Source: Haemophilus parainfluenzae (GTDB lineage: Bacteria > Pseudomonadota > Gammaproteobacteria > Enterobacterales > Pasteurellaceae). Taken from it: DNA of 64,000 nt. The stretch's first letter is position 1; each line of letters begins with the position of its first letter. The stretch spans positions 384,501 through 448,500 of the forward strand of contig NZ_UGHY01000002.1 of NCBI RefSeq assembly GCF_900450995.1, given 5' to 3'. A model generated the notes under the pieces. That model had not been told where the DNA came from, did no database searches, and saw only the letters and a list, made by a program, of their open reading frames with translations. This document shows positions 27,905-37,287 of this stretch, in pieces. Made by a program: the position numbers and the translations under genes.

Positions 27905-28729
27905 TTAGTATCCTTCTTCCTCCATATTTGGCAGGAATGTTTTTTGTTTAATTCGTTTCACTCTCGTTTCAATTCGCCCATCTGGATATAGCTCAATTTC
28001 ACGCCAACCTGGTTGTAAGGTATCTAAAGCAAAATGATTGCTGTCTGGCTTAAATTGAATACAAGTCGCAGGCGTTGCCATAGTTTGATAACCTTGCCAA
28101 TAGCCATCGACTTCTTGATGAATATGACCGTATAAAATCCCTTTTACATTGTTGAATTGAGACAAAATCTCTGAGAATTCATGAGCATTACGTAAGTTAT
28201 GCTGATCAAGCCATGCTGAATTTGTTGGCAATAAATGGTGATGCAATACAACTAAGCTATGACGTGCTGGATTTTCGGCTAATTTCATTTTTAACCAATC
28301 TAGCTGATAAGCACTCAATTCGCCATGAGGCACACCAGAAACTTGGCTATCTAACAAAATCACTTGCCAATGTTTGCCAAGAAGTAAATGTTTTGATGCG
28401 TTAATAGGTGATTGGCTTAAATGCTCGACCATTTTAGGTTGAAAATCATGGTTACCTGGAAGCCAAAATACTGATTTATTTAACGGTTTAACCATTTCAA
28501 CAAATCGTAGATAGCCTTCTTCGCTACTATCTTGTACCAAATCACCTGTCGCAAGCACGACATCATAATTAAAAGACTCTGCCTGAATTTCTTTTAACAC
28601 CTGAGAAAAGCTTTCGTGTGTGTTGATACCTAATAAGTCTTTGCTTGTATCCTTAAACAAATGAGGATCGGTGATTTGTAATAATTTGACGATCTCACTT
28701 GCAGGCTCGCATTCAAATGTATTGTTCAT
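27905..28729 (-). CDS. cpdA: 3',5'-cyclic-AMP phosphodiesterase
   Basis: CpdA hydrolyses cAMP and so lowers CRP activity (which in Haemophilus also drives competence). The 274-residue protein carries the metallophosphoesterase motifs in order: D-x-H in ITDPHLF (about residue 20), GDLVQDS, GNHDFQP and GHIHQEV. It lies 7 nt after nudF, with its ribosome site AGGAG inside the gap, so the two form an operon. Confidence 0.93.
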   Translation of the reverse strand: MNNTFECEPASEIVKLLQITDPHLFKDTSKDLLGINTHESFSQVLKEIQAESFNYDVVLATGDLVQDSSEEGYLRFVEMVKPLNKSVFWLPGNHDFQPKMVEHLSQSPINASKHLLLGKHWQVILLDSQVSGVPHGELSAYQLDWLKMKLAENPARHSLVVLHHHLLPTNSAWLDQHNLRNAHEFSEILSQFNNVKGILYGHIHQEVDGYWQGYQTMATPATCIQFKPDSNHFALDTLQPGWREIELYPDGRIETRVKRIKQKTFLPNMEEEGY

Positions 28730-28736
28730 GGGACTC

Positions 28737-29360
28737 CTATTGCCAGCGCTGCCGCAATTGGGCGTAATTTAATTGAAGCCATTGCAAGCCCATTACTGCA
28801 ATACCATTATCAATTTTGCCATCACACATCCATTGATAGGCTTGCTCACGTTTCACCACATGAACACGGATGTCTTCATTCTCTTCAGCTAAACCATGAA
28901 TACCTTTGGCTTGAGAGCTATCTACTCGACCGACAAACAAATGAATACGTTCGATGACACCGCCTGGGCTATCCCATACACTTAAACAATGAGTAAGATC
29001 TTGAACTGAGACCCCCGCTTCTTCTTCACTTTCGCGCAAAGCCACTTCTTCAGGTTGTTCCCCCGCTTCTACCATGCCAGCGATCAACTCTAATAACCAA
29101 GGAGAACGAGCTGATTCAGGTTGATATGCACCAATACGTACTTGCTCAACTAAAACCACAGCATCTTCTTTCGGATCGTAAGCAATCACGGCAGAGGCGG
29201 CACCTTTTACCAACAACTCTCGTGTTACGACACCACTTTCGCCACCGGCAAAAAGCTTGTGTTTGAACTGTACTTTCTTAAGTGTAAAAAAACCTTTATA
29301 AACAGTTTCTTCATTAAGAACTTCAATATCATGCTGACTAAACTGTTGAATTTCTGACAT
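28737..29360 (-). CDS. nudF: ADP-ribose pyrophosphatase (Nudix hydrolase)
   Basis: NudF splits ADP-ribose to AMP and ribose-5-phosphate. I choose the ATG at 29360 (MSEIQQFSQHDIEVLNEE), with GGGAGA 6 nt upstream, over a start 13 codons earlier. The Nudix box G-x5-E-x7-REUxEExGU is present as GMVEAGEQPEE then VALRESEEEAGV. Length is about 207 residues, as usual. It is transcribed with cpdA. Confidence 0.93.
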   Translation of the reverse strand: MSEIQQFSQHDIEVLNEETVYKGFFTLKKVQFKHKLFAGGESGVVTRELLVKGAASAVIAYDPKEDAVVLVEQVRIGAYQPESARSPWLLELIAGMVEAGEQPEEVALRESEEEAGVSVQDLTHCLSVWDSPGGVIERIHLFVGRVDSSQAKGIHGLAEENEDIRVHVVKREQAYQWMCDGKIDNGIAVMGLQWLQLNYAQLRQRWQ

Positions 29361-29466
29361 CGTAAATCTCCCAATACTGAGGTCGCATAATACTCTCATA
29401 GAAAAATAAAAAAAACCAAACCGCTCGTGTTTTTGTCGAAACTTTGAAGCCGGTCACAAAAAAAGA

Positions 29467-29500
29467 AAACCTATGATGATTTCTTATTCATCATAGGTTT
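29467..29500 (-). terminator. Terminator after xseA
   Basis: AAACCTATGATGA (29467-29479) and TCATCATAGGTTT (29488-29500) form a 13-bp stem with an 8-nt loop; the minus strand continues TCTTTTTTTG. Confidence 0.9.
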
Positions 29501-29520
29501 ACATTAAGAATCTATTTGAA

Positions 29521-30840
29521 TTAACAAGCGCAGCTGGTTATTTCCCCATCTGCCACCTTCGTTTTAATCGTATCGCCTGTTTTGACTTGTTTCACACTCA
29601 CAATGGCATGTCCCTTAGCATCCTCTGCAATGGAATATCCTCGCGCTAACACTTTCAATGGGCTTAATCCATCTAACTTGCCACACAATGTCGCTAATTT
29701 ATTTTGACGTTCCGTGACTTGACGATTCGCCCCTAAATTTAACCGCACTTGTAACTGAGCTAAATATTGGGATTGTTTTTGCAATCGATAAGGCAACGGA
29801 TTTTGTTTTAAGCGCGCTGAAAGTGCGGCCAATTTTTGTTGCGTTTTATCCATTTGTCGCTGCATCGCTAACAAGAGACGATGATGTAATTGCGCCGTTT
29901 TGGCTTTCTGCATCAATAATTGATTTTGCGGATGTTGGTTTTGCAGGCGTAAACGTAACTGTTGTAAACGCTGTTGTTGATGACTAAAAATACGATCTAA
30001 CGCCATCTCTAAGCGCTGTTGTTTATAGGCTAACTGTTGAAGTAATTCCTGCTGATTGCGACTCACTAACTCCGCCGCCGCAGAGGGGGTTGGCGCACGT
30101 AAATCAGCTACAAAATCTGCGATGGTGACATCCGTTTCGTGACCTACCGCACTGATAATCGGTAAATTAGAACGGAAAATCGCACGCGCCACTTCTTCTT
30201 CATTAAAGCACCAAAGATCTTCTAAAGAACCACCGCCACGGCCGACAATCAATATATCCACTTCTTGACGCGCATTAGCGAGCTCAATCATTTGGACGAT
30301 TTCAGCCGTTGCTTCTTTGCCTTGCACTGCCGTTGGATAAATCACCACTTTTAAACTTGGATCGCGGCGAGCCAAAATATTCAGAATATCTTGTAAAGCC
30401 GCGCCTGTAGAAGACGTAATAATACCCACTGCTTTGGCAAAGTCTGGCAAGCTTTTCTTCAAGTTTTGCGCAAACAATCCTTCAGCTGCCAATTTCATTT
30501 TGAGTGCTTCAAATTGCTGTTGCAACAATCCCTCACCAGCAGGGTGCATGGATTCAATAATCAGCTGATAATCACCGCGAGGCTCATATAAACTGACATT
30601 CGCCCGCACCAAGACCTGCATGCCGTTTTGCGGACGAAACCCCACACGCAAATTTTTCATGCGGAACATCGCACCGCGAACTTGGGCATTTTCATCTTTT
30701 AGCGTTAAATACCAATGCCCTGACACAGGTTGAGTGAAATTAGAAATCTCCCCTGTAAGCCAAATCTGTGAAAAATTCCCTTCCAACATTTGGCGGGTTG
30801 CGCTGTTAAGCTGGGAAACGGAGTAAATGTTTTCAGACAT
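29521..30840 (-). CDS. xseA: Exodeoxyribonuclease VII large subunit
   Basis: XseA with XseB degrades single-stranded DNA to oligonucleotides. The 439-residue protein begins with the OB-fold ([20 protein letters not shown]), then the conserved catalytic core ([50 protein letters not shown]), then a long coiled-coil rich in Q, L and R. Its ATG overlaps the roxA stop by one base, so it is the third gene of rnfH-roxA-xseA. xseB is not here. Confidence 0.95.
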   Translation of the reverse strand: MSENIYSVSQLNSATRQMLEGNFSQIWLTGEISNFTQPVSGHWYLTLKDENAQVRGAMFRMKNLRVGFRPQNGMQVLVRANVSLYEPRGDYQLIIESMHPAGEGLLQQQFEALKMKLAAEGLFAQNLKKSLPDFAKAVGIITSSTGAALQDILNILARRDPSLKVVIYPTAVQGKEATAEIVQMIELANARQEVDILIVGRGGGSLEDLWCFNEEEVARAIFRSNLPIISAVGHETDVTIADFVADLRAPTPSAAAELVSRNQQELLQQLAYKQQRLEMALDRIFSHQQQRLQQLRLRLQNQHPQNQLLMQKAKTAQLHHRLLLAMQRQMDKTQQKLAALSARLKQNPLPYRLQKQSQYLAQLQVRLNLGANRQVTERQNKLATLCGKLDGLSPLKVLARGYSIAEDAKGHAIVSVKQVKTGDTIKTKVADGEITSCAC

Positions 30841-32051
30841 TATTCAATCAACACCCAACCGTCATCTAGCCAGTTACAAATCGAATCAAGTAATAATTCC
30901 ATTGTACTTTCAGGATCTTCTGTGTCATTCACTAAATTATTTAAGAATACCCAATCTAGCGCTTCACCATCGGAAAGGCGTTTCAACACTTCCGCTTCAA
31001 TAACATTCACCTCATCTAACCATTCGCCATTAGCATAAATGCGGAGTGGATTTTCGGTGTAAAGCAATTTGCAGTTATTGTCCTGCATTAATACACCTTG
31101 TTCCTCTTCTAAAATTGACCGCACGTCGTCAGGATCGGACATCTCATCGGATACTAACATTTCATAACGACGTGAGCTCACTGTACTAGCTACTGCTTGT
31201 TTGAACAAGGCATCAAAGGCTTCTGACTCTGCCAATTTCGCTAAGAATTGCTGTTTCATTGCTTGAATATTTTCATCTGCCAATTTGCCCGTACGCTGCT
31301 CTGATTGCGTTAAGCGTAACGGTAATTGGAATTCGCTTAAATTCAATTCAGGATCTTGATGACAAAACGCTTTATTCACGTTATCGAAAATGTCTGCTAA
31401 ATTCGGGTAACGCAAACCGAAAGAAAAGGTCAAGCAATCATCTTCTGCCACACCGTAATGTGACATACGAGCTGGAATATAAAGAATATCACCTGGGTTC
31501 ATCACTTCATCAATCACCAATTCACCCATATCGTCAAAAATACGGATCGGCTGATTCGGTTTAAATTCTGTGGAAGAATCACACCATTTGCCTAGCTGCC
31601 AACGGCGATGTCCATAGCCTTGCACCAAGAACACATCATATTCGTCATAATGCTTACCAACGGAACCGCCTTTAGGTGCATAAGACACCATAATATCGTC
31701 GCGTTGCCATTGTGGGATAAAGCCAAATTTATTCCAAAATTGACCTAATTCAGTACTCCATTGTTCTAAATTTTGGACAAGCACCGACCATTTCTCCGGT
31801 ACATCCGCAAAATCTTCTTCGGATAACGGACTAAAAAATACTTTCCAATTATCATCTGAAAAGGTTTTCACTAAACGCGCGGTCACATCTTCGCCTTGTG
31901 CTAATTCGATGATATCGTCAGGCTCAAATTGACCCACAATTTCAGGCAAACCATTACGAATAATTAATGGTTTTTTCTGCCAATAATCACGCAGGAAAAT
32001 TTCAGGGGTAATGCCATCAGGCAGACAATATTGGTTGGAAAGTGCGGTCAT
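30840..32051 (-). CDS. roxA: Ribosomal protein uL16 arginine 3-hydroxylase RoxA (JmjC cupin, YcfD)
   Basis: RoxA is a 2-oxoglutarate/Fe(II) oxygenase that hydroxylates an arginine of ribosomal protein uL16. I choose the ATG at 32051 ([14 protein letters not shown]), preceded by AAGGAG, because the longer ORF would overlap rnfH heavily. The JmjC facial triad begins with H-x-D in [14 protein letters not shown]; the distal His is probably in [14 protein letters not shown]-terminal dimerisation/winged-helix region follows. The first codons ATG-ACC-GCA-CTT are themselves an uptake signal. Confidence 0.92.
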   Translation of the reverse strand: MTALSNQYCLPDGITPEIFLRDYWQKKPLIIRNGLPEIVGQFEPDDIIELAQGEDVTARLVKTFSDDNWKVFFSPLSEEDFADVPEKWSVLVQNLEQWSTELGQFWNKFGFIPQWQRDDIMVSYAPKGGSVGKHYDEYDVFLVQGYGHRRWQLGKWCDSSTEFKPNQPIRIFDDMGELVIDEVMNPGDILYIPARMSHYGVAEDDCLTFSFGLRYPNLADIFDNVNKAFCHQDPELNLSEFQLPLRLTQSEQRTGKLADENIQAMKQQFLAKLAESEAFDALFKQAVASTVSSRRYEMLVSDEMSDPDDVRSILEEEQGVLMQDNNCKLLYTENPLRIYANGEWLDEVNVIEAEVLKRLSDGEALDWVFLNNLVNDTEDPESTMELLLDSICNWLDDGWVLIE

Positions 32052-32055
32052 TTTT

Positions 32056-32382
32056 TTACTCCTTTTCCTGTTTTTCTTGTTGAGCTTTTTCTTGTGCGGC
32101 TTTGGCTTGCTCTGCTGCACGTTTACGACGAATCTCTTTAGGATCGGCTAATAATGGACGGTAAATTTCAATACGATCGCCGTCTTTTAATTGATCGTTT
32201 AGTTTTACTGGACGGGAATAAATCCCCACTTTATTTTCACGCAAATCGATTTCGGCAAACTGTTGTAAAATACCTGATTGCAAAATAGCCGTTTGGATCA
32301 TTGTGCCTTCATCCACTTTGAAGGATTTCAAATAATAGCGATCCGGCAAGGCATAGGCGATTTCAATATTAATTTGGTTCAT
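32056..32382 (-). CDS. RnfH family protein (UPF0125)
   Basis: A 108-residue beta-grasp protein of unknown biochemical role. It begins [20 protein letters not shown], has the conserved [11 protein letters not shown] and [22 protein letters not shown], and ends in a Q/K/E/A-rich tail. It lies 4 nt upstream of roxA; its ribosome-site context and the shared direction suggest one operon. In other genomes it usually neighbours ratA/smpB, which are not here. Confidence 0.9.
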   Translation of the reverse strand: MNQINIEIAYALPDRYYLKSFKVDEGTMIQTAILQSGILQQFAEIDLRENKVGIYSRPVKLNDQLKDGDRIEIYRPLLADPKEIRRKRAAEQAKAAQEKAQQEKQEKE

Positions 32383-32462
32383 GTCTTATTCTGTCTTGAT
32401 GAGTTTTCCGTTATTATAGCGGAAAAGTGCGGTCAATATTAACGATAAAATAGGAAGACATC

Positions 32463-32879
32463 ATGAATTGGGTATTTTTTGCTATTGGTTCAGCCTTTTT
32501 CGCTGGACTTACCGCTATTTTAGGCAAATTAGGGGTTGAAGGCATTAACAGTAACCTCGCGACTTTTATCCGTACGATTGTGGTTTTACTCGTTACAGCA
32601 GGTATCATTAGCGCACGTAACGAATGGCAACTGCCACAACATATTGCTGCAAAACCGTTTACCTTTTTAATTCTTTCTGGTGTTGCTACGGGCCTATCTT
32701 GGCTTTGTTATTATCGCGCGTTACAAATGGCGCCCGCCTCTTGGGTTGCACCTATTGATAAACTCAGTGTGGTGATTGCCATTATTTTAGGCGTGGTATT
32801 GTTAGGCGAACCCTTAAGCATGAAATTAGTCATAGGAAGTCTATTAATTCTCTCAGGTGTTTTAGTCTTAGCCTTATAG
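32463..32879 (+). CDS. Single-domain EamA/DMT family membrane protein
   Basis: A 138-residue protein with four to five helices and one EamA unit (WVFFAIGSAFFAGLTAILGK at the start, PASWVAPIDKLSVVIAIILG near the end). Usual EamA exporters have two such units, so this may work as a homodimer. The substrate is unknown. It starts 80 nt from the divergent rnfH. Confidence 0.85.
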   Translation: MNWVFFAIGSAFFAGLTAILGKLGVEGINSNLATFIRTIVVLLVTAGIISARNEWQLPQHIAAKPFTFLILSGVATGLSWLCYYRALQMAPASWVAPIDKLSVVIAIILGVVLLGEPLSMKLVIGSLLILSGVLVLAL

Positions 32880-32939
32880 ATTGAGAAATTAGCCCTTCTT
32901 CGCTACAATACGCCACTATTTTTATTCAAGCAGAAAACT

Positions 32940-33523
32940 ATGTCTGAAATTAAACTCATCGTGGGGTTGGGAAACCCTGGCGATAAATATGCGGAAACCC
33001 GCCACAATGCAGGGGAATGGCTGATTGAGCGTTTAGCTCGTCGCTTTAATGTTTCGCTTAATGCAGAAAATAAATTCTTTGGTTACGTAGGAAAAACGTT
33101 AATTAATGGCAAAGAAGTCCGTTTTTTAGTGCCGACGACGTTTATGAATTTAAGTGGAAAAGCCGTAGGCGCACTTGCTAATTTTTATCGCATCAAACCA
33201 GAAGAAATTTTAGTGCTACACGATGAATTAGATTTACCGCCTGGCACCGTAAAATTAAAACAAGGTGGCGGCATGGCGGACATAATGGTTTAAAAGATAT
33301 CGTGGCTCAGCTTGGTAACAGCAACAATTTCTATCGTTTACGCATTGGCATTGGCCATCCTGGACACCGTGATTTAGTTTCAGGTTTTGTGCTTAACAAA
33401 CCTGCGCCTGCAGAAAGAGAAGCACTCGATAAAGCGTTAGATGAAGCTACCGATTGCATTGAATTGCTTTTCAAAGAAGGCATGGTGAAGGCCACCAATC
33501 GCTTAAACAGTTTTAAAATTTAA
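32940..33523 (+). pseudogene. pth: Peptidyl-tRNA hydrolase with a one-base frameshift
   Basis: Pth releases peptides from drop-off peptidyl-tRNA and is normally essential. The first part (32940-33293) has the active-site region [17 protein letters not shown] with Asn10/His20-type residues and [10 protein letters not shown]. After KLKQGGG the frame is lost: the DNA reads GGCGGCATGGC where GGCGGCCATGGC would give [11 protein letters not shown]. One C is missing at about 33272, and the rest continues in the next frame ([20 protein letters not shown] to LNSFKI, stop 33521-33523). With the base restored the protein is 194 residues, a normal length. Essentiality makes a sequencing or assembly error more likely than real loss. 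Confidence 0.92.
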
Positions 33524-33528
33524 CTCAA

Positions 33529-33567
33529 AAGTGCGGTGAAAAAACACCATAAATTTTAACCGCACTT
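33529..33567. terminator. Uptake-signal inverted pair between pth and ychF
   Basis: AAGTGCGGT with A-rich flank (33529 on) and TTTTAACCGCACTT (33554-33567) form a 9-bp core stem. No T-run follows on the plus strand, so it may only attenuate read-through into ychF. Confidence 0.5.
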
Positions 33568-33590
33568 ATGCTTACAATAAGGAAAACATC

Positions 33591-34682
33591 ATGGGATTTA
33601 AATGTGGTATCGTTGGTTTGCCAAACGTCGGTAAATCTACCCTTTTTAATGCATTAACCAAAGCCGGTATCGAAGCGGCAAACTATCCGTTCTGTACAAT
33701 CGAACCAAATACTGGCGTGGTACCCATGCCGGATCCGCGTTTAGATGCGTTAGCGGAAATTGTTAAACCTGAACGTGTATTACCCACCACTATGGAGTTT
33801 GTGGATATCGCTGGTTTGGTTGCGGGTGCAAGTAAAGGTGAAGGCTTAGGTAATAAATTCCTAGCTAATATCCGTGAAACTGATGCAATTGGTCATGTTG
33901 TTCGTTGTTTTGAAAATGATGACATCGTGCACGTTGCGGGTAAAATCGATCCATTAAGCGATATCGAAACCATCAATACCGAATTAGCCCTTGCTGACTT
34001 AGACAGCTGTGAACGTGCTATTCAACGTTTACAAAAACGAGCTAAAGGTGGCGATAAAGACGCAAAATTTGAGCTGTCTGTGATGGAAAAAATCCTTCCT
34101 GTACTTTCTGAAGCAGGCATGATTCGTTCTGTTGAATTGGATAAAGATGAGTTATTGGCGATTAAAAGCTATAACTTCCTCACATTAAAACCAACCATGT
34201 ACATTGCGAACGTAAATGAAGACGGTTTTGAAAACAACCCATATTTAGACAAAGTACGTGAGTTTGCAGAAAAAGAAGGCTCTGTTGTGGTGCCTGTATG
34301 TGCGGCGATTGAAGCGGAAATTGCTGAACTTGATGACGATGAAAAAATCGAATTCTTACAAGATCTCGGTATTGAAGAACCTGGCTTAAACCGTGTAATT
34401 CGCGCTGGTTATGCCTTATTAAATCTTCAAACCTACTTCACTGCAGGCGTGAAAGAAGTTCGTGCATGGACGGTTTCTGTGGGTGCAACCGCCCCTAAAG
34501 CAGCGGCTGTAATCCACACAGACTTTGAAAAAGGCTTCATCCGTGCAGAAGTGATTGCTTACGATGACTTCATCCAATTCAAAGGTGAAAACGGTGCAAA
34601 AGAAGCAGGTAAATGGCGCTTAGAAGGTAAAGACTACATCGTGCAAGATGGTGATGTCATGCATTTCCGCTTTAACGTATAA
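33591..34682 (+). CDS. ychF: Redox-regulated ribosome-binding ATPase YchF (OLA1 family)
   Basis: An Obg-family P-loop protein that prefers ATP and binds ribosomes. The 363-residue protein has [12 protein letters not shown] (about 9-20), the G3 motif [20 protein letters not shown], a coiled-coil insertion, and the C-terminal TGS domain ([13 protein letters not shown]). NVNE in place of NKxD is the feature that gives ATP preference. pth-ychF is a common gene pair. Confidence 0.96.
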   Translation: MGFKCGIVGLPNVGKSTLFNALTKAGIEAANYPFCTIEPNTGVVPMPDPRLDALAEIVKPERVLPTTMEFVDIAGLVAGASKGEGLGNKFLANIRETDAIGHVVRCFENDDIVHVAGKIDPLSDIETINTELALADLDSCERAIQRLQKRAKGGDKDAKFELSVMEKILPVLSEAGMIRSVELDKDELLAIKSYNFLTLKPTMYIANVNEDGFENNPYLDKVREFAEKEGSVVVPVCAAIEAEIAELDDDEKIEFLQDLGIEEPGLNRVIRAGYALLNLQTYFTAGVKEVRAWTVSVGATAPKAAAVIHTDFEKGFIRAEVIAYDDFIQFKGENGAKEAGKWRLEGKDYIVQDGDVMHFRFNV

Positions 34683-34691
34683 AAATTCTTC

Positions 34692-34717
34692 AGACCGCAT
34701 GAATATGCGGTCTTTTT
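34692..34717 (+). terminator. Terminator after ychF
   Basis: AGACCGCAT (34692-34700) and ATGCGGTCT (34705-34713) with a 4-nt loop and a T-run. Confidence 0.9.
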
Positions 34718-34740
34718 GTATTTATAAAAGGAAAAAAACA

Positions 34741-35601
34741 ATGTCGGATAAATTAAATCAACTCATCGAATTGTTAAAATTAGAAAAAATTGATGATCTT
34801 ATCTTTCGCGGAGCCAGTGAAGACTTAGGTTTTCGCCAAGTATTTGGTGGCCAAGTCGTGGCACAATCTCTTTCAGCCGCGATGCAAGTTGCCCCCCCGG
34901 AGCGTGTACTCCATTCTTGCCATGCTTACTTTTTAGCACCTGGCGACAGTCAACACCCGATTATTTATGATGTGGAAACCTTACGTGAAGGACGCAACTT
35001 CTCTGCGTTACGCGTAAAAGCCATTCAACATAAAAATGTGATTTGTCATGTCACTGCTTCATTTCAAGTACCCGAAGAAGGCTTCGACCATCAATCAGCC
35101 ATGCCGCAAGTACCGGGACCAGAACAATGCATTGATGAACACGAAATCATGTTAAAAGTGGCGCAGACTTTACCAGAAAGCTTGAGTGAAAAATTTGCTC
35201 AAGAACGCCCATTTCAAATTCATAGCCGATATTTGAACAATCCATTTGATGGTCGAGAACTGCCACCCGAACAATATGCTTGGTTTAAAACCAATGGAGA
35301 GGCGCCATTAGATTTGCAGACGCAGCAATGTCTTTTAGGGTATTTTTCTGATTTTCACTGTATTTTGACCGCACTTCATCCACATAGGAAAGGCTTTTTA
35401 CAAAAAGGGATGAAAGTGGCTACAATCGACCACAGTATTTGGTTCCACCGCCCTTTCAATTTAAATAATTGGCACTTACATGCCATTGAAAGTAACAATG
35501 CTTTTGCGGGACGAGGTTTAGCGAGAGGACAAATTTTTGCTGCAGATGGCACATTAATTGCCACCACACAGCAGGAAGGGTTAATTCGTTATCAAAAATA
35601 A
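34741..35601 (+). CDS. tesB: Acyl-CoA thioesterase II
   Basis: TesB hydrolyses acyl-CoA to fatty acid and CoA. The ATG at 34741 (MSDKLNQLIELLKLEKID) follows AAAGGAAA and lies after the ychF terminator, so I reject the longer ORF that begins inside ychF. The double-hotdog pattern is seen in LGFRQVFGGQVVAQSLSAAM and, near the end, DHSIWFHRPF with catalytic Asp and AGRGLARGQIFAADGTL. The predicted 286 residues match E. coli TesB. Confidence 0.94.
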   Translation: MSDKLNQLIELLKLEKIDDLIFRGASEDLGFRQVFGGQVVAQSLSAAMQVAPPERVLHSCHAYFLAPGDSQHPIIYDVETLREGRNFSALRVKAIQHKNVICHVTASFQVPEEGFDHQSAMPQVPGPEQCIDEHEIMLKVAQTLPESLSEKFAQERPFQIHSRYLNNPFDGRELPPEQYAWFKTNGEAPLDLQTQQCLLGYFSDFHCILTALHPHRKGFLQKGMKVATIDHSIWFHRPFNLNNWHLHAIESNNAFAGRGLARGQIFAADGTLIATTQQEGLIRYQK

Positions 35602-35625
35602 CCGCACTTTAAAACCAGGTGCAGA

Positions 35626-36087
35626 CTACCCTTCGTAACCGATATCTTCTAAAGTTGGGTTTTCCGCACCTTGTTTGGCTAGTTCATCACAAATTTCATT
35701 TTCACGATGGCCGGAATGGCCTTTCACCCACTGCCAATCAATGTTATGGGTTTGAATTGCCTGATCTAACGCAATCCATAAATCCTGATTTTTTACCGTC
35801 TTTCCCGTACTCGCTTTCCAATTGTTTTTCTTCCAATTGTAAATCCATTGTGTGATACCATTTTTCATATATTGGCTATCACTATAAAGCGTCACATGGC
35901 AAGGCTCTTTTAAGCTATTTAAAGCCTCAATCACTGCTCGTAATTCCATGCGATTATTGGTGGTTTTGAAATACCCTTTTGAAATATGTTTTTCGTGCTG
36001 TTTATAGCGCAGGACAATCCCTATGCCACCGGCTCCCGGATTGCCTAGGCAAGATCCATCCGTAAAAATTTCAATCTGTTTTTGCAT
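35626..36087 (-). CDS. rnhA: Ribonuclease HI
   Basis: Degrades RNA in RNA-DNA hybrids. Start at 36087 ([18 protein letters not shown]); the longer ORF runs into dnaQ on the other strand and is rejected. Catalytic D10 (FTDGS), the E in [13 protein letters not shown], the D in YSDSQYM and the D in [11 protein letters not shown] are all present. 153 residues is standard. It is divergent from dnaQ, a conserved arrangement, with about 59 nt between the starts. Confidence 0.96.
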   Translation of the reverse strand: MQKQIEIFTDGSCLGNPGAGGIGIVLRYKQHEKHISKGYFKTTNNRMELRAVIEALNSLKEPCHVTLYSDSQYMKNGITQWIYNWKKNNWKASTGKTVKNQDLWIALDQAIQTHNIDWQWVKGHSGHRENEICDELAKQGAENPTLEDIGYEG

Positions 36088-36146
36088 AACTAATTCGAGC
36101 TTGTGTAAAATAGGCAGTATTTTAAAGGAAACAAATAGGTAGAACA

Positions 36147-36908
36147 ATGATAAATCCGGATCGCCAAATTGTACTGGATACTGAAACCACCGGTATGAAC
36201 CAAATTGGCGCACATTACGAAGGACATTGCATTATTGAAATTGGCGCCGTGGAAATGGTTAACCGTAAATACACAGGCAATAATTTTCACATTTATATTA
36301 AACCGGATCGTTTGGTTGATCCCGATGCTATTAAAGTTCACGGTATTACGGATGAAATGCTTGCGGATAAACCGGATTTCAAAACGATTGCACAAGACTT
36401 TATAGAATACATTCGCGGTGCCGAACTTCTGATTCATAATGCCCCCTTCGACGTGGGCTTTATGGACTATGAATTCCGTAAACTTGGGTTAGATATCAAA
36501 ACGACCGACATTTGCCTGGTCACCGATACGTTGCAAATGGCGCGCCAAATGTATCCTGGAAAACGTAATAGCTTAGATGCGTTGTGTGATCGTTTAGGCA
36601 TTGATAACAGCAAACGAACACTCCACGGCGCGTTGCTGGATGCGGAGATTTTAGCCGACGTTTATTTGTCCATGACAGGCGGTCAAACCAGTCTATTTGA
36701 TGAAGATCATGCGGATAGTTCAATTATCCAAGCTGGCACCAATATGCAAGATCTTCAAAGTGCGGTCAATTTTTCGCAAAATTTAAAAGTGTTACAACCC
36801 ACCGATGATGAACTTCAAGCTCATTTAGATTTCATTAAATTGGTCAATAAAAAAAGCGATGGCAAATGTTTTTGGTCTATTCGTACGGGTGACGAAACCT
36901 CACATTAA
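36147..36908 (+). CDS. dnaQ: DNA polymerase III epsilon subunit (3'-5' proofreading exonuclease)
   Basis: Proofreads DNA synthesis within Pol III core. The 253-residue protein has Exo [12 protein letters not shown] (D11, E13), Exo [16 protein letters not shown], and Exo [18 protein letters not shown] (His and Asp). The C-terminal segment that binds the alpha subunit is present but the middle linker differs from E. coli. An AGGTAG ribosome site precedes the ATG. Confidence 0.95.
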   Translation: MINPDRQIVLDTETTGMNQIGAHYEGHCIIEIGAVEMVNRKYTGNNFHIYIKPDRLVDPDAIKVHGITDEMLADKPDFKTIAQDFIEYIRGAELLIHNAPFDVGFMDYEFRKLGLDIKTTDICLVTDTLQMARQMYPGKRNSLDALCDRLGIDNSKRTLHGALLDAEILADVYLSMTGGQTSLFDEDHADSSIIQAGTNMQDLQSAVNFSQNLKVLQPTDDELQAHLDFIKLVNKKSDGKCFWSIRTGDETSH

Positions 36909-36952
36909 TCGGTTATCTATTAATCAGATAAACATAAAAAAGAAAAAAAAGA

Positions 36953-36981
36953 TTGACGGTTTTAACGTTCATCATTATTAT
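36953..36981 (+). promoter_or_regulatory. Promoter of the tRNA-Asp pair
   Basis: TTGACG (36953-36958), a 17-nt spacer and TATTAT (36976-36981), 14 nt before the first tRNA. Confidence 0.7.
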
Positions 36982-36995
36982 ACCCAGCACTTAGC

Positions 36996-37072
36996 GGAGT
37001 GGTAGTTCAGCTGGTTAGAATACCTGCCTGTCACGCAGGGGGTCGCGGGTTCGAGTCCCGTCCATTCCGCCA
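36996..37072 (+). tRNA. tRNA-Asp (GTC), copy 1
   Basis: A 77-nt cloverleaf with acceptor GGAGTGG/CCATTCC, anticodon loop CTGTCAC (anticodon GTC), GTTCGAG T-loop and encoded CCA. Confidence 0.97.
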
Positions 37073-37099
37073 ATTTAAAACTTGTCTTAATATACTCAC

Positions 37100-37176
37100 G
37101 GAGTGGTAGTTCAGCTGGTTAGAATACCTGCCTGTCACGCAGGGGGTCGCGGGTTCGAGTCCCGTCCATTCCGCCA
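37100..37176 (+). tRNA. tRNA-Asp (GTC), copy 2
   Basis: A 77-nt sequence identical by eye to copy 1, 27 nt downstream, in the same transcript. Confidence 0.97.
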
Positions 37177-37193
37177 ATTAAGCCGAGATAATG

Positions 37194-37217
37194 AAGCACC
37201 AGAAGGTGCTTTTTTTA
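37194..37217 (+). terminator. Terminator after the tRNA-Asp pair
   Basis: AAGCACC (37194-37200) and GGTGCTT (37205-37211) with an AGAA tetraloop and a T-run. Confidence 0.88.
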
Positions 37218-37287
37218 TGTCCGAATTTTACCTGCCAGCCAACATTCGCTATAATTAACCAAATTTACACTTTACAGAGATATTTTT

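Noticed and set aside
32052..32120. Upstream extension of roxA with a lysine-rich N-terminus
   Set aside because: It is the rnfH tail read in another frame; AAGGAG precedes the later ATG.
34648..34740. Upstream extension of tesB into ychF
   Set aside because: It would cross the ychF stop and terminator; the ATG at 34741 has a good ribosome site and matches family starts.
36088..36213. Upstream extension of rnhA
   Set aside because: It would overlap the dnaQ start on the other strand and add residues absent from RNase HI.
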